Part shown: piece after piece, positions 15,424 to 23,558 of the stretch | How positions within the stretch are numbered: the stretch's first letter is position 1 | How the letters are laid out: every line of letters begins with the position of its first letter | NCBI RefSeq assembly: GCF_039655875.1 | Contig: NZ_JBBYXK010000005.1 | Location: 186,001 to 250,000, forward strand | Reading direction: 5' to 3' | DNA length: 64,000 nucleotides | Origin: Emcibacter sp. SYSU 3D8 | GTDB lineage: Bacteria > Pseudomonadota > Alphaproteobacteria > SMXS01 | Translations under genes and position numbers: made by a program | The notes under the pieces: model-generated | Databases searched by the model: none | Seen by the model: only the letters and a program-made list of their open reading frames with translations | What the model was told of the DNA's origin: nothing

Positions 15424-16131
15424 ATGAACCGAGACCGAGACCGAGAGCGCTACGAAGCTGATCGCCGGTACCGGCAGGAAAACCCGCGGGACGGCGCAGG
15501 CTCGCCGGACTTTCATGAGTCCCATGGCCCACGCAGGGGCGAGCCCGACGAAGCACCCTATGGTGTCGGTGCCGATGCCGCGTATGGCGTGCCCGCCGAC
15601 GACCGCTATTTCGCGCGCCGGTACCGGACGCACCTTCCTGAAGCACCGAGGCCTGGCTACAGGTCATCAGCGCCCGAGGCATGGGACCGCGAGAGCGACC
15701 GGGACATGCAGCGCCGCGGACATTTTCCCAAACCCGGCTATCGAGCGTCGGCCGGTGGCCAGACCACCCAGGGCGGATTCTGGACGGCCGATCTGGACGG
15801 TCCTCAAGGCGGCCCGGTTACCGGCGACGAATTGCGCGGGCACGGCCACTTCCTCGACCATGATTACGTCTCGTGGCGGGAAGACCAGCTGCGCGCCCAC
15901 GACCGCGATTACCACGAATGGCGTGAGGAGCGTCGCCGCGCCTATGACAGCGACTATGAAGGCTGGCGCCGCGAGCGGCAGGAGAGATTCGGCAAGGATT
16001 TCGGAGACTGGCGCACGCAGAAACAAAGCGCCGGCGAACCGGACCCGACCACAACGGAAGGCGCCCAACAGCGCGGTCCGTTGACCGCGTCGCGGCCCAC
16101 CGATGACCAGCGGAAAAAGCAGGACAGTTGA
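15424..16131 (+). CDS. Highly charged hypothetical protein with tandem 15-residue WR repeats
   Basis: This 235-residue protein starts at ATG 15424 behind GAGGAGG. It is extremely rich in Arg, Asp, Tyr and Gly, with no membrane or signal segment. The C-terminal third carries three tandem 15-residue units, DYVSWREDQLRAHDR, DYHEWREERRRAYDS and DYEGWRRERQERFGK, and a partial fourth beginning DFGDWR. Proteins with such D-Y/F-x-x-W-R repeats recur as hypothetical stress proteins in Alphaproteobacteria. It is probably disordered and helical by turns. The function is unknown. Its setting beside Ku/LigD and ecfG suggests a stress role. Confidence 0.8.
   Translation: MNRDRDRERYEADRRYRQENPRDGAGSPDFHESHGPRRGEPDEAPYGVGADAAYGVPADDRYFARRYRTHLPEAPRPGYRSSAPEAWDRESDRDMQRRGHFPKPGYRASAGGQTTQGGFWTADLDGPQGGPVTGDELRGHGHFLDHDYVSWREDQLRAHDRDYHEWREERRRAYDSDYEGWRRERQERFGKDFGDWRTQKQSAGEPDPTTTEGAQQRGPLTASRPTDDQRKKQDS
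15862..16017 (+). repeat. Tandem 45-bp coding repeats (15-residue units)
   Basis: Three full units and one partial unit encode D-Y/F-x-x-W-R followed by a basic, charged stretch. The nucleotide sequences have diverged more than the protein pattern, which implies selection on the repeat. Confidence 0.7.
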
Positions 16132-16192
16132 CATTACGGCGGGAGCCGTTCGCCGCGGCTCCCGTCCCACGCCCTGACATTCCATATGAGTG

Positions 16193-16789
16193 CTATCCAC
16201 CAAGCCGCTCGATGTCGTCCATGAGGTCCTGTACCGGCTGTATCCTGGCTTGCCGGGCGCGCTGCGGCAGGCCGTTGGATAATACCTGCTCCATCTCGGC
16301 GCGCGCCCGGGCCACCCGGCTCTTGATGGTGCCAACCGGGCAGCCGCAAAGATTTGCCGCCTCTTCGTAGGAAAACCCGCCTGCGCCGACGAGGATCAGT
16401 GCATCCCGTCGCGACGGCGGCAGGTGCATCAGTGCGCGCCTGACATCGTCGAGTGACAGGTGGTGGTCTTGCGACGGCGCCGAGGACAGCGCCCTTTCGG
16501 CGAATGTCTCATCCCAGTCCCCGGAAAATCGCGCCCGGCGAACACCCGAAAGAAACAGATTCCGCAGGATCACGAACATCCACGCCTTGAAATTGGTGCC
16601 GGGCCGGAAGCGGGCCCGGGCGCGCCAGGCATTGAACATGGCGTCCTGCACCAGATCGTCCGCCCGGTCGGCGCTGCCGGACAGGCTGCGCGCGAAGGCA
16701 CGCAGATGCGGAATCAGATCGCGAAGCTGATCTTCGAACTCGGCATCCGTAAGAGAGGGCAACGCGTCGGGTACATCCCCGAAGTCCAT
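16193..16789 (-). CDS. ECF sigma factor, EcfG-like (general stress response)
   Basis: The sigma-70 family factor has 198 residues. Region 2 is LIPHLRAFARSLSGSADRAD followed by DLVQDAMFNAW, and region 4 includes GAGGFSYEEAANLCGCPVGT followed by IKSRVARARAEM. The FSYEEAA-x-x-CGC-x-VGT-IKSRV signature is characteristic of EcfG (ECF15), the sigma factor released from NepR by PhyR. Neither phyR nor nepR is in the window. Five exact EcfG-type promoters lie within 8 kb, which supports the assignment. A 180-nt gap separates it from the Crp/Fnr gene on the same strand, and no EcfG site precedes its own start. Confidence 0.88.
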   Translation of the reverse strand: MDFGDVPDALPSLTDAEFEDQLRDLIPHLRAFARSLSGSADRADDLVQDAMFNAWRARARFRPGTNFKAWMFVILRNLFLSGVRRARFSGDWDETFAERALSSAPSQDHHLSLDDVRRALMHLPPSRRDALILVGAGGFSYEEAANLCGCPVGTIKSRVARARAEMEQVLSNGLPQRARQARIQPVQDLMDDIERLGG

Positions 16790-16969
16790 CGATCACATAG
16801 TCCTTTGCATGACAAAAGATCGCGGTGAACCGCGTTTGTCTGGTGGGGCCTGTGACCTCCGTCGGAATGCCCGGGGTCACCCCGTGCCTTGCGCACCGGG
16901 ATTCTCGCTCAGGTTGAGAGTACGGCGGCCGTGACGATCCCGGTTTAACCTGGATCAAGAAGGCCGAGC

Positions 16970-17716
16970 CTATTTGCCGTTGCCGTTGCCGTTCCTGAAC
17001 TTGAGCCGGCGCGGATAGGCATCCAGATGAAGATACGAGGGATCGAAGTCGCATAGCTCAACCAGAGCCTCGATGTCGGTCAACTCGATCCATTGTCCGC
17101 TGCGCCGGATCATGCCTTCGTCGCGGAACCGCTTCAGCGTGCGGTTAACGTGAATCGATGTCAGACCCAGGGCGTCACCAATCAGCGACTGCGTCATCGG
17201 CAGGCGAAATCCGTCGCCGGCACCCTCGTCGACGATCAGCGCCCTGCGGTGCAGTTCCAGCAGGAAATGGGCAGTCCGTTCACCCGCATTGCGGCGGCCG
17301 TTCCGCACAATCTGCTCGCGGAGCATCGCCTCCTCCTGCACCGCCGCCCACCACAGCGCCTGCGCGAGGCGGCCGGACAGATTGAAGATATTGAGCAGGT
17401 CTTCGGCCTTAAAGGTCTTCACCGTCATGTCGGTAATGGCCGTCACCGAATGATCTGCCTCGGCCGCGATGAAGACCTGAAGATCGAAAATATCTCCCGG
17501 CAACAGGACGTTGAGCACCTGACGCCGGCCATCGGACAGCAGGCAGTACCGGATCGCCCAGCCCGTCTCGACGACGAACCCATAGGTCGGCGCATCACCG
17601 GAGACGATGAGGTCGGTCCCGCGCGGCGCCTCCATGATGCGGCCGGGCATATCCAGCAATGGCTTCGCGGTTTCTTCGTCGAGATCGCAGTAGTAACGGA
17701 GTCTCTTCAACAACAT
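16970..17716 (-). CDS. Crp/Fnr-family transcription regulator
   Basis: This is a 248-residue DNA-binding regulator from ATG 17716; the frame continues upstream, but the protein-like part starts at MLLKRLRYYCDLDEE. Residues 20-135 form a cyclic-nucleotide-binding-like beta barrel without the FNR cysteine set. Residues about 150-225 form a helix-turn-helix domain with MTQSLIGDALGLTSIHVNRT as recognition region. It ends in a Gly/Asn/Lys tail. It resembles the alphaproteobacterial Crp/Fnr subgroup that responds to unknown or redox signals. An exact EcfG-type promoter lies 83 nt upstream, so it likely relays the general stress response. Confidence 0.88.
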   Translation of the reverse strand: MLLKRLRYYCDLDEETAKPLLDMPGRIMEAPRGTDLIVSGDAPTYGFVVETGWAIRYCLLSDGRRQVLNVLLPGDIFDLQVFIAAEADHSVTAITDMTVKTFKAEDLLNIFNLSGRLAQALWWAAVQEEAMLREQIVRNGRRNAGERTAHFLLELHRRALIVDEGAGDGFRLPMTQSLIGDALGLTSIHVNRTLKRFRDEGMIRRSGQWIELTDIEALVELCDFDPSYLHLDAYPRRLKFRNGNGNGK

Positions 17717-17798
17717 CACCAGACCATATCTGTTGCAGGAAATCGTCTTTGAATGGCGGTAGCCGTGACGGCCGCTCTGCAAGTGCCGCGCTGTTGCA

Positions 17799-17823
17799 AA
17801 CGAAATCCCTTGTCCTGTGTTCC
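17799..17823 (-). promoter_or_regulatory. EcfG-type promoter GGAAC-N16-CGTT (minus strand)
   Basis: This exact match points to the Crp/Fnr gene. It sits back to back with the plus-strand EcfG promoter at 17835, forming a divergent stress control region. Confidence 0.72.
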
Positions 17824-17834
17824 CCTGATGGGTG

Positions 17835-17860
17835 GAACCCCGCGCCGTCCCCGGCCGTTG
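17835..17860 (+). promoter_or_regulatory. EcfG-type promoter GGAAC-N17-CGTT
   Basis: This exact match ends 32 nt before the 17893 start codon, a fitting leader length. Confidence 0.75.
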
Positions 17861-17892
17861 GCAACCTATCGAACCACCAAAGGAGCGAGCTT

Positions 17893-18117
17893 ATGGACAA
17901 GTGGAAGAACCAGGGTGAAGGCGACAATGAAAGCGCCCGCAAATACAATGAGGAAACCGAGGCCTTCGCCAAATCCGGCAAGGTCGGCGAGGCCGCAAAG
18001 GATGCGGAGCGGGCCCTGGAAGGCGGCGAGCGCGACGAGCTGATCGAGGCCGAACAGGCCGGCAAGGCACGCTCGAAAGGTGAGGATCCGCAACTCGACA
18101 AGAAGGCAAAGGACTAA
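17893..18117 (+). CDS. Small hydrophilic stress-type hypothetical protein
   Basis: This 74-residue protein is rich in Glu, Ala and Lys (MDKWKNQGEGDNESARKYNE...), without hydrophobic segments. It is likely disordered or helical, hydrophilin-like. AAAGGAG precedes the start. It has an exact EcfG-type promoter and is followed 60 nt later by a cupin gene. The EGDNESARKYNE...AFAKSGKVGEAA stretch is shared in my recollection with small alphaproteobacterial proteins of unknown function. I assign no biochemical role. Confidence 0.82.
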   Translation: MDKWKNQGEGDNESARKYNEETEAFAKSGKVGEAAKDAERALEGGERDELIEAEQAGKARSKGEDPQLDKKAKD

Positions 18118-18177
18118 AGCCTTTTCCCTAAAGGCGTATTAGCCGATGTTAGAGGCTAATGACCTGGAGGGATAAGA

Positions 18178-18600
18178 ATGAAGTCTATTTCTGTACTGAT
18201 TGCGGCCGGTGCCGCGATCCTGTTCACCACCGGCGCGCAAGCGCTGGACAAACTCGGTTACCCGGCCCGGGAACTCCTGGTAACCAGCACCGATGTGCTG
18301 GGACAGCCTCTGGTCTTCCCGACCGGGACCGTGAAGATCACGTCGGCGATCATTACGATCCAGCCCGGCGGCGCAGGCCAGCTTCACCGGCACGATGTGC
18401 CCATGTACGCCTATATCCTGCAGGGCGAAATAACGGTGGATTACGGGCCGCATGGCACCAAGGTGTACCGTCAGGGCGAGGCGATCATGGAGGCCGAACA
18501 TGTGCCGCACAAAGGCATGAACACGGGCGATGAGGCCGCTTCGCTGCTCGTCGTCTATATGGGCGTGGATGGCATTGCCAACGCAACGCCGGTCAAGTAA
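18178..18600 (+). CDS. Exported single-domain cupin protein
   Basis: The protein has 140 residues with a Sec signal peptide (SVLIAAGAAILFTTGAQA). A cupin beta barrel follows, with the first motif GQLHRHDVPMYAYILQGE (metal-type His pair and Glu) near residues 77-94 and the second motif around EAEHVPHKGMNTG. Such periplasmic cupins usually bind a metal and a small ligand; the activity is unknown. It may be read from the EcfG promoter of the gene before it. A perfect hairpin follows and ends the unit. Confidence 0.88.
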   Translation: MKSISVLIAAGAAILFTTGAQALDKLGYPARELLVTSTDVLGQPLVFPTGTVKITSAIITIQPGGAGQLHRHDVPMYAYILQGEITVDYGPHGTKVYRQGEAIMEAEHVPHKGMNTGDEAASLLVVYMGVDGIANATPVK

Positions 18601-18603
18601 GCG

Positions 18604-18635
18604 GAAACCGGCGGCGGCTAGCCGCCGCCGGTTTC
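18604..18635. terminator. Perfect 15-bp hairpin between convergent cupin and ferredoxin genes
   Basis: The stem GAAACCGGCGGCGGC pairs exactly with its complement across a 2-nt loop. There is no long T run. Its location 4 nt after the cupin stop and before the convergent ferredoxin stop suits a bidirectional terminator. Confidence 0.65.
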
Positions 18636-18638
18636 GCC

Positions 18639-18833
18639 CTACTCCTCGACGGTAATTGCCCCGGTGGGGCAGACTTCGATGGCTTCCATGGCCTCGTGAC
18701 GCAGCGCGTCCGTGGTCAGATCCTCGACAAGGATCTTCGGAAAACCGTTATCGGTTCGCTCGAAAAGCGCCGTGTGATTGTAATAGCACTCGCCCGCCTT
18801 TTCGCATTTCTTGTAGTCGACCCTGAGTTTCAT
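18639..18833 (-). CDS. Small [3Fe-4S]/[4Fe-4S] ferredoxin, P450-associated type
   Basis: This 64-residue ferredoxin has only three cluster cysteines in the usual positions (C10-x5-C16 ... C55-P). That is the pattern of the [3Fe-4S] ferredoxins that serve bacterial P450s. It starts 5 nt after the stop of the P450 at 18839 on the same strand, so it is very likely the dedicated electron donor of that P450. No reductase is adjacent. It differs from the eight-cysteine ferredoxin at 2894. Confidence 0.92.
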   Translation of the reverse strand: MKLRVDYKKCEKAGECYYNHTALFERTDNGFPKILVEDLTTDALRHEAMEAIEVCPTGAITVEE

Positions 18834-18838
18834 GGCGG

Positions 18839-20134
18839 TCACTCGGGATCGAATTCCAGCCACAACTCGGGCGGTGAGCGGAAGCCTCCGGAATCGATGT
18901 TCGGCGAGTAGATGCCCGCATGTTCCTTGAACTTGGGCCGCAGATTCTTCAGGGACTTGGCGAAATAGGCGCACGCCAGAACCGCCTCCTGCCGCGCCAT
19001 GGCATAGCCCATGCAGAAGTGCTGCCCCATGCCGAAACCGAGATGGCCGGGCTTGCCGTCCTTGTAGCGGCCCGAGCGGTTTTCACGGCCCATATGCAGA
19101 TCGTCACGGAATGCATCGAACGTATCCGGGTCCTTGAACACCCGCTCGTCCCGGTTGCCTGCGCCAAGATAGATCAGCACCATGGCGCCCTTCGGGATCA
19201 CCTCGTCATACAGCGCCATCTCATTGACGGTGCGGCGTCCCTGGGTATGCACGACCGGGTCGTAACGCATCATCTCGGTGAACACGTTCTCCCAAAGCTC
19301 GGGATTCGCCTTCACCTGGTCGAACTGGTCCGGCCGTGTATACATCATGTGATACATCATGTTGGCGATGGCCTTGTCGGTGGTGTCGCCACCGGCGGCG
19401 AGCAACAGGGCGACGAAGCCCTTGATCTCGTCCATGTCCATCTTCACGCCATCGAGTTCGGCCGCGATGATCCGCGACAGCAGATCCTCGCCCGGGGTCT
19501 TGCGCCGTTCGTTGATCAGCGGCTCCAGATACTCCCACATCTCGTTGCGGGCGGCGATGCCGCGCGCCAGATGCTCGCCGCCGAAGCCGAGGCCGGCGAT
19601 CAGCGCCTGATACCAGCCGACGAACATGTTCTCGTCCTCGCGCGGCAGGCCCAGCATGTTGGAGATGACCCGGATCGGGAACTGGTGGCTGAACTGGGTC
19701 ACCACCTCGACTTCGCCATCCTTGCGGAACTTGTCGATCAACTCGCGGGCGATCATGTCGATCACCGGCAGGAAGTCGTTCAGCTTCTGGCCGACGAACT
19801 GGCCGGCGATGACGTTGCGCAACCAGCGATGCCGGTCGCCGCGGCCATATTCCAGGATGTTCGGGCCGAACACATGGCGCGAGCCAAACTTGTAGGGACC
19901 ATCTTCCTCATAGATGCCGCGGGTATAGGCTTCGCTGTTCTGGAACACGGCGTCTACGTCCCAGTAGCGGCTGATCACCCATCTGTTGTGAAAACGGTCG
20001 TGGTAAATCGGGTGATGATCGCGCAGGCGCTTGTACAGCGGGAACGGATCATGCTGGAAACCAGGCGCATCGAATTCACGAGGGTCGATCTCGTTCTTCA
20101 AGCGGTCCTTGATCATTTCTTCGACGGCCGACAT
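18839..20134 (-). CDS. Cytochrome P450 (ferredoxin-linked)
   Basis: This canonical P450 has 431 residues from ATG 20134; the frame extends upstream without support. It has the I-helix AAGGDTT, ExxR in the EMMRYDPVV segment, and the haem loop GFGMGQHFCMG with Cys near residue 373. Unlike the two modules at 3476-9279 it has no degenerate partner, but it does have its own ferredoxin 5 nt downstream. Its sequence type is not close to the module P450s. The substrate is unknown. The divergent SDR and SnoaL-like genes at 20349-21656 hint at an isoprenoid, steroid or cyclic substrate. Confidence 0.95.
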   Translation of the reverse strand: MSAVEEMIKDRLKNEIDPREFDAPGFQHDPFPLYKRLRDHHPIYHDRFHNRWVISRYWDVDAVFQNSEAYTRGIYEEDGPYKFGSRHVFGPNILEYGRGDRHRWLRNVIAGQFVGQKLNDFLPVIDMIARELIDKFRKDGEVEVVTQFSHQFPIRVISNMLGLPREDENMFVGWYQALIAGLGFGGEHLARGIAARNEMWEYLEPLINERRKTPGEDLLSRIIAAELDGVKMDMDEIKGFVALLLAAGGDTTDKAIANMMYHMMYTRPDQFDQVKANPELWENVFTEMMRYDPVVHTQGRRTVNEMALYDEVIPKGAMVLIYLGAGNRDERVFKDPDTFDAFRDDLHMGRENRSGRYKDGKPGHLGFGMGQHFCMGYAMARQEAVLACAYFAKSLKNLRPKFKEHAGIYSPNIDSGGFRSPPELWLEFDPE

Positions 20135-20348
20135 GTGCTCTCCCCAGCCACATTGCGTCACACCCCATGGGCGACGCCTGACGTAAGCAAATGCTAACGC
20201 AACGCCCGCCGGCCTTACAAGCACGTATGAAGGTGAATAATACGAATCAAAATTCAGGCGTGATTGTCTGTATGGAGCAACGGCTGTGGCGGCGCGTGCG
20301 GATGCCCCCTATCATCGCCCGCAACGGACGCAAACGGGGAGATGCGGG

Positions 20349-21185
20349 ATGAGTAACAACGGAATGGGACGCCGTGACCTGCTGAAGGGAGCGGCGATCG
20401 CGGCGGCGGCGACCGCCACGCTGGCGACGGGCACGGCCAGGGCCGCCACTGCCGGACGCTTCGAGGGCAAGACCGTGCTGATTACCGGCGGCACCTCGGG
20501 CATCGGTGCAGCAACGGCAAAGGCCTTCGCCGCCGAGGGCGCCAAAGTGGTGATCTGCGGCCGGCGGGAGACGCTGGGCAAGAAGACCGAGGCAGCGATT
20601 CGTGCCGCGGGCGGCAATTGCACCTACATTCAGGCCGACATACGCGAGGAGCCGCAGGTGGCGGGCCTGGTGGATGCGACCGTGAAGCTGCATGGCGGCA
20701 TCGACATCGTCCACAACAATGCGGGTATCGAAGGTCCGTTCCGGTCTTTCACCGAGTCACCGCTGGACGGCACCATGGGGTATCACGACACCATCCGCAC
20801 CAATCTGGACGGCGTGTTCTATGGCATCCGCCACGCGTTGCGGGTGATGCTGCCGAAGAAGGCCGGCGTGATCGTCAACACCGCCTCGATTGCCGGCAGC
20901 AACAGCCTGGCCGGCAATCCTACCTACGCCGCCAGCAAGCATGGCGTGATCGGCCTGACCAGATCGGCGGCGAAGGCCCACACGAAAGACGGCATTCGAG
21001 TCGTCTCGGTCTCGCCGGGCGCAGTGGATACGCCGCTGCTGCGGCGCGCCCTGGGCGGGAATATGCCTGCCGGCCGCATCGGCAAACCGGAAGAGATCGC
21101 CGCCCTGGTGCTCAATCTGGCAGCGCCGGAATCCGCCTATATCAGCGGCGCGGACTTTACCATCGACGGCGGCGCGACCGCCTAA
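20349..21185 (+). CDS. Short-chain dehydrogenase/reductase with twin-arginine signal
   Basis: This is a classical SDR of 278 residues preceded by a Tat-like signal: MGRRDLLKGAA followed by an Ala/Thr-rich hydrophobic stretch to about residue 33. The Rossmann motif TGGTSGIG, NNAG, the catalytic Ser in NTASIAGS and YAASK are all intact, and the C terminus is GADFTIDGGATA. The signal predicts export of a folded enzyme, which is unusual for a nicotinamide-dependent SDR. ATG 20349 with GGGGAG upstream is chosen. It is divergent from the P450 at 20134 and followed 12 nt later by a SnoaL-like gene, so the three probably act together. Confidence 0.9.
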   Translation: MSNNGMGRRDLLKGAAIAAAATATLATGTARAATAGRFEGKTVLITGGTSGIGAATAKAFAAEGAKVVICGRRETLGKKTEAAIRAAGGNCTYIQADIREEPQVAGLVDATVKLHGGIDIVHNNAGIEGPFRSFTESPLDGTMGYHDTIRTNLDGVFYGIRHALRVMLPKKAGVIVNTASIAGSNSLAGNPTYAASKHGVIGLTRSAAKAHTKDGIRVVSVSPGAVDTPLLRRALGGNMPAGRIGKPEEIAALVLNLAAPESAYISGADFTIDGGATA

Positions 21186-21197
21186 GGGAGACCAGTC

Positions 21198-21656
21198 ATG
21201 ACCGATATCGAGACGCTGCTTGCCATCGAGGAAATCAAACAGCTCAAGGCGCGGTATTTCCGCTCGATCGACACCAAGGAGTTCGACACCCTGCGCACCG
21301 TGTTCGCGCCGGACGCCACCTTCGATTTCCGCGAGGCGCTGCGCGACCCGGTCCTGGGGACGCCAGAGGGTGTCACCGAGCATGAGCCGGTCTCGGGACT
21401 GGAAAACATTGTCAGCTATATCGGCGGCGCCCTCGCCACCGCACAGAGCGCCCATCACGGTCATACGCCCGAGATCGAGCTGCTGTCCGACACGACCGCG
21501 CGGGGTATCCATCCCATGGAGGACACCGTACTGAACGGTTCGTTCTTCTTCCGCGGATACGGTCATTACCGCGAGACCTATGTGAAGCTTGCCGATGGCT
21601 GGCGCATCCATACCTCGCAGCTCACCCGCCTGCTGGTCAGGGTCGAGAGCCGCTGA
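21198..21656 (+). CDS. SnoaL-like / NTF2-fold protein
   Basis: This 152-residue protein has an alpha+beta cone fold pattern (IEEIKQLKARYFRSIDTKEF then DTLRTVFAPDATFDF), typical of the SnoaL_4 group that includes cyclases, dehydratases and isomerases acting on polyketides or steroids. The buried Tyr/Asp/His residues usual in the group are present in part. It is in an operon with the Tat-signal SDR. The exact reaction cannot be told from sequence. Confidence 0.88.
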   Translation: MTDIETLLAIEEIKQLKARYFRSIDTKEFDTLRTVFAPDATFDFREALRDPVLGTPEGVTEHEPVSGLENIVSYIGGALATAQSAHHGHTPEIELLSDTTARGIHPMEDTVLNGSFFFRGYGHYRETYVKLADGWRIHTSQLTRLLVRVESR

Positions 21657-21826
21657 CAGCACGTCAGGCTAGGCGCGAGACCGGCGGGTCAACGTGACAA
21701 CCCTCGGAATCCGGCGTATCCTCAATCCGTTAATTGCTCGAGGTTCTGACGGTTCGTCAGCCATTTGGGGCAGCGGTTGACGGCATCGTCCTCCTCGTTC
21801 GCGTGTACGAAATGGGGAACGGAACG

Positions 21827-22618
21827 ATGATGGACATGACCAGCACGGCCGCCGACTACGACGCGCCTGGCATCAACAAGATTACCTTCAGGGATCTGAA
21901 GGACGCGCTTGCCGAGGGCTACGCGGACTATACCGACAACCGCACAGACGTTCTTTTCCTGTGCCTGATCTATCCGCTGATCATGTATGTGGCAGTGCGC
22001 ATGGCGTTCGGTTATGGCGTGCTACCGCTGATCTATCCGGTTTTTACCGGCGCGGCGCTGCTGGGACCGGTTGTTGCGGTCGGCCTCTATCATGTGAGCT
22101 GGCGGCGCGAGCAGGGTCTCGAAACCCACTGGCGCGATGCGTTCAGGGTATTCCAGCACCATTCCATCGGCAGCATCGGCCTGATGACCTTGATCCTGGT
22201 GGGCCTGTACTGCGCCTGGCTGATGGCCGCCATCACCATCTATGAATTCACCCTTGGCAAAGGCGCGGTCTGGTACCTGTCGCCAGCGGAATTCGTCCGC
22301 GAAGTGCTGACCACATCGCAGGGCTGGACGCTGATCGTGGTGGGCAACACCGTGGGCCTGATATTCGCCCTCATTGCCTTGTGCATCAGCATGGTGTCGT
22401 TCCCCATGCTGGTCGACAAGAATGTCGGTCCCATCAACGCTGTCGTCACATCGGTCCGCGCGGCATTTGCAAACCCCGGCCCCACCCTGGCATGGGGCCT
22501 GATCGTCGCATTGTTGCTGTTCCTGGGGTCGCTGCCGTTCTTCCTGGGGCTGGCCGTGGTGATGCCCGTACTGGGCCACGCGACCTGGCACCTTTACCGC
22601 AAAATGGTCCGGCACTGA
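21827..22618 (+). CDS. DUF2189 integral membrane protein
   Basis: This 263-residue protein has about six hydrophobic segments. The motif pattern GYGVLPLIYPVFTGAALLGP, then YHVSWRREQGLETHWRDAF, matches the DUF2189 family of unknown function, often annotated as a cytochrome-c-oxidase-like subunit. ATG 21827 is preceded by GGGGAA; in-frame alternatives are 21734 and 21812. It stands alone between the SnoaL gene and a convergent CVNH gene. Confidence 0.85.
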   Translation: MMDMTSTAADYDAPGINKITFRDLKDALAEGYADYTDNRTDVLFLCLIYPLIMYVAVRMAFGYGVLPLIYPVFTGAALLGPVVAVGLYHVSWRREQGLETHWRDAFRVFQHHSIGSIGLMTLILVGLYCAWLMAAITIYEFTLGKGAVWYLSPAEFVREVLTTSQGWTLIVVGNTVGLIFALIALCISMVSFPMLVDKNVGPINAVVTSVRAAFANPGPTLAWGLIVALLLFLGSLPFFLGLAVVMPVLGHATWHLYRKMVRH

Positions 22619-22757
22619 CGCGGGAGCCGTCCAAGGCCATAGACGGTCAACTGAGGCGAAAGCCGTCAGCGGCTTCGCGATATTGCCCAGCCTTGGCCCA
22701 AATACAGCCATAGGTTGCGGCGATATTCCCTCCTGTTGGCCTCGTCAGCCCGGTCGT

Positions 22758-22794
22758 GTGTTCGGATTTCAGCCCCCAAGCCCTCTCCGAACAC
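22758..22794. terminator. Possible hairpin between convergent DUF2189 and CVNH genes
   Basis: A 9-bp exact stem, GTGTTCGGA / TCCGAACAC, encloses a long loop of about 19 nt, with no T run. It is weak, but it lies in the 200-nt convergent gap, which holds nothing else that I can see. Confidence 0.3.
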
Positions 22795-22818
22795 GCGGCC
22801 GGGCACTTCGAACGAGAG

Positions 22819-23418
22819 CTAGCGCCACCTGAATTCCAGAATCACCCCGGCGCGCGAATCGCAGCGGAACGGCATGTCGTGCGACTTGCGGCTTTCGCGG
22901 TGCTCACTGGCCAGAACGATCCCCTTTACCTTGATCCGGCCTGCATCCTTGCGGTCGATATCCTCGATCCGCAGCAGCCTGGCATAGCCCGCGCCGCCAC
23001 GATAGGCTTCGCGCACCGCCCGCTCGATGCAGACATCGACGGCGACATCCTTGGGCCGGCTGCCGGGAATGCCCCCGTGACCGGCCACAGCCTGGCCGGC
23101 CGGCTGGGTGGCCCGCTGATCATAGCCTGCGCCGGCAAATCCCGGACCGCCGTGGCTCTGGTCGGCGACGCAGACCAGTTCGCCATCGATATTGGCGAGT
23201 TCCCCCCAGCAACGGTCCAGCTCGAATGACGTCCTGCGCCACTCACCCTGGCCGTCGAGGCACCGGGCCTGGATTCGGACAGAATCGCTGTCCCGGTCCT
23301 TCAGCTTGATGTCCTTGCAGCTGTCCCGATAGCTGCCGATGGGAATTGCCCCGGCTGGCGCGGCCAGCCCGAGACACAACAATGCGCACCAGATCCCTGG
23401 CAGGTACTTGAATGGCAT
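22819..23418 (-). CDS. Exported CVNH (cyanovirin-N homology) domain protein
   Basis: This 199-residue protein has a signal peptide (YLPGIWCALLCLGLAAPAGA). A CVNH-like domain follows at residues 26-85: GSYRDSCKDIKLKDR, ARCLDGQGEWRRTSFELDRC, then ANIDGELVC, with the paired cysteines of that family. CVNH domains often bind carbohydrates. The C-terminal half has further Cys residues (VDVCIERAV, MPFRCDSRAG) and no family I recognise. It stands alone with its own leader. Confidence 0.8.
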   Translation of the reverse strand: MPFKYLPGIWCALLCLGLAAPAGAIPIGSYRDSCKDIKLKDRDSDSVRIQARCLDGQGEWRRTSFELDRCWGELANIDGELVCVADQSHGGPGFAGAGYDQRATQPAGQAVAGHGGIPGSRPKDVAVDVCIERAVREAYRGGAGYARLLRIEDIDRKDAGRIKVKGIVLASEHRESRKSHDMPFRCDSRAGVILEFRWR

Positions 23419-23558
23419 GAGACCCCTTCCCCTCACTCTTCTTAGGAAATTGCGGTTACGCGGCGCCGCGCAAGCAAATTCGGCCTGAAAATCGAGGACG
23501 TTGCCCGAGGGCGCTTCAAGTGGAGCGACAAATACGCGCGGATTCCCGGGGATTTCAG

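Noticed and set aside
18920-20197. Plus-strand 425-codon frame opposite the P450 at 18839
   Set aside because: It is antisense to a clear P450 with intact motifs; the translation is His/Leu/Val-rich without recognisable domains.
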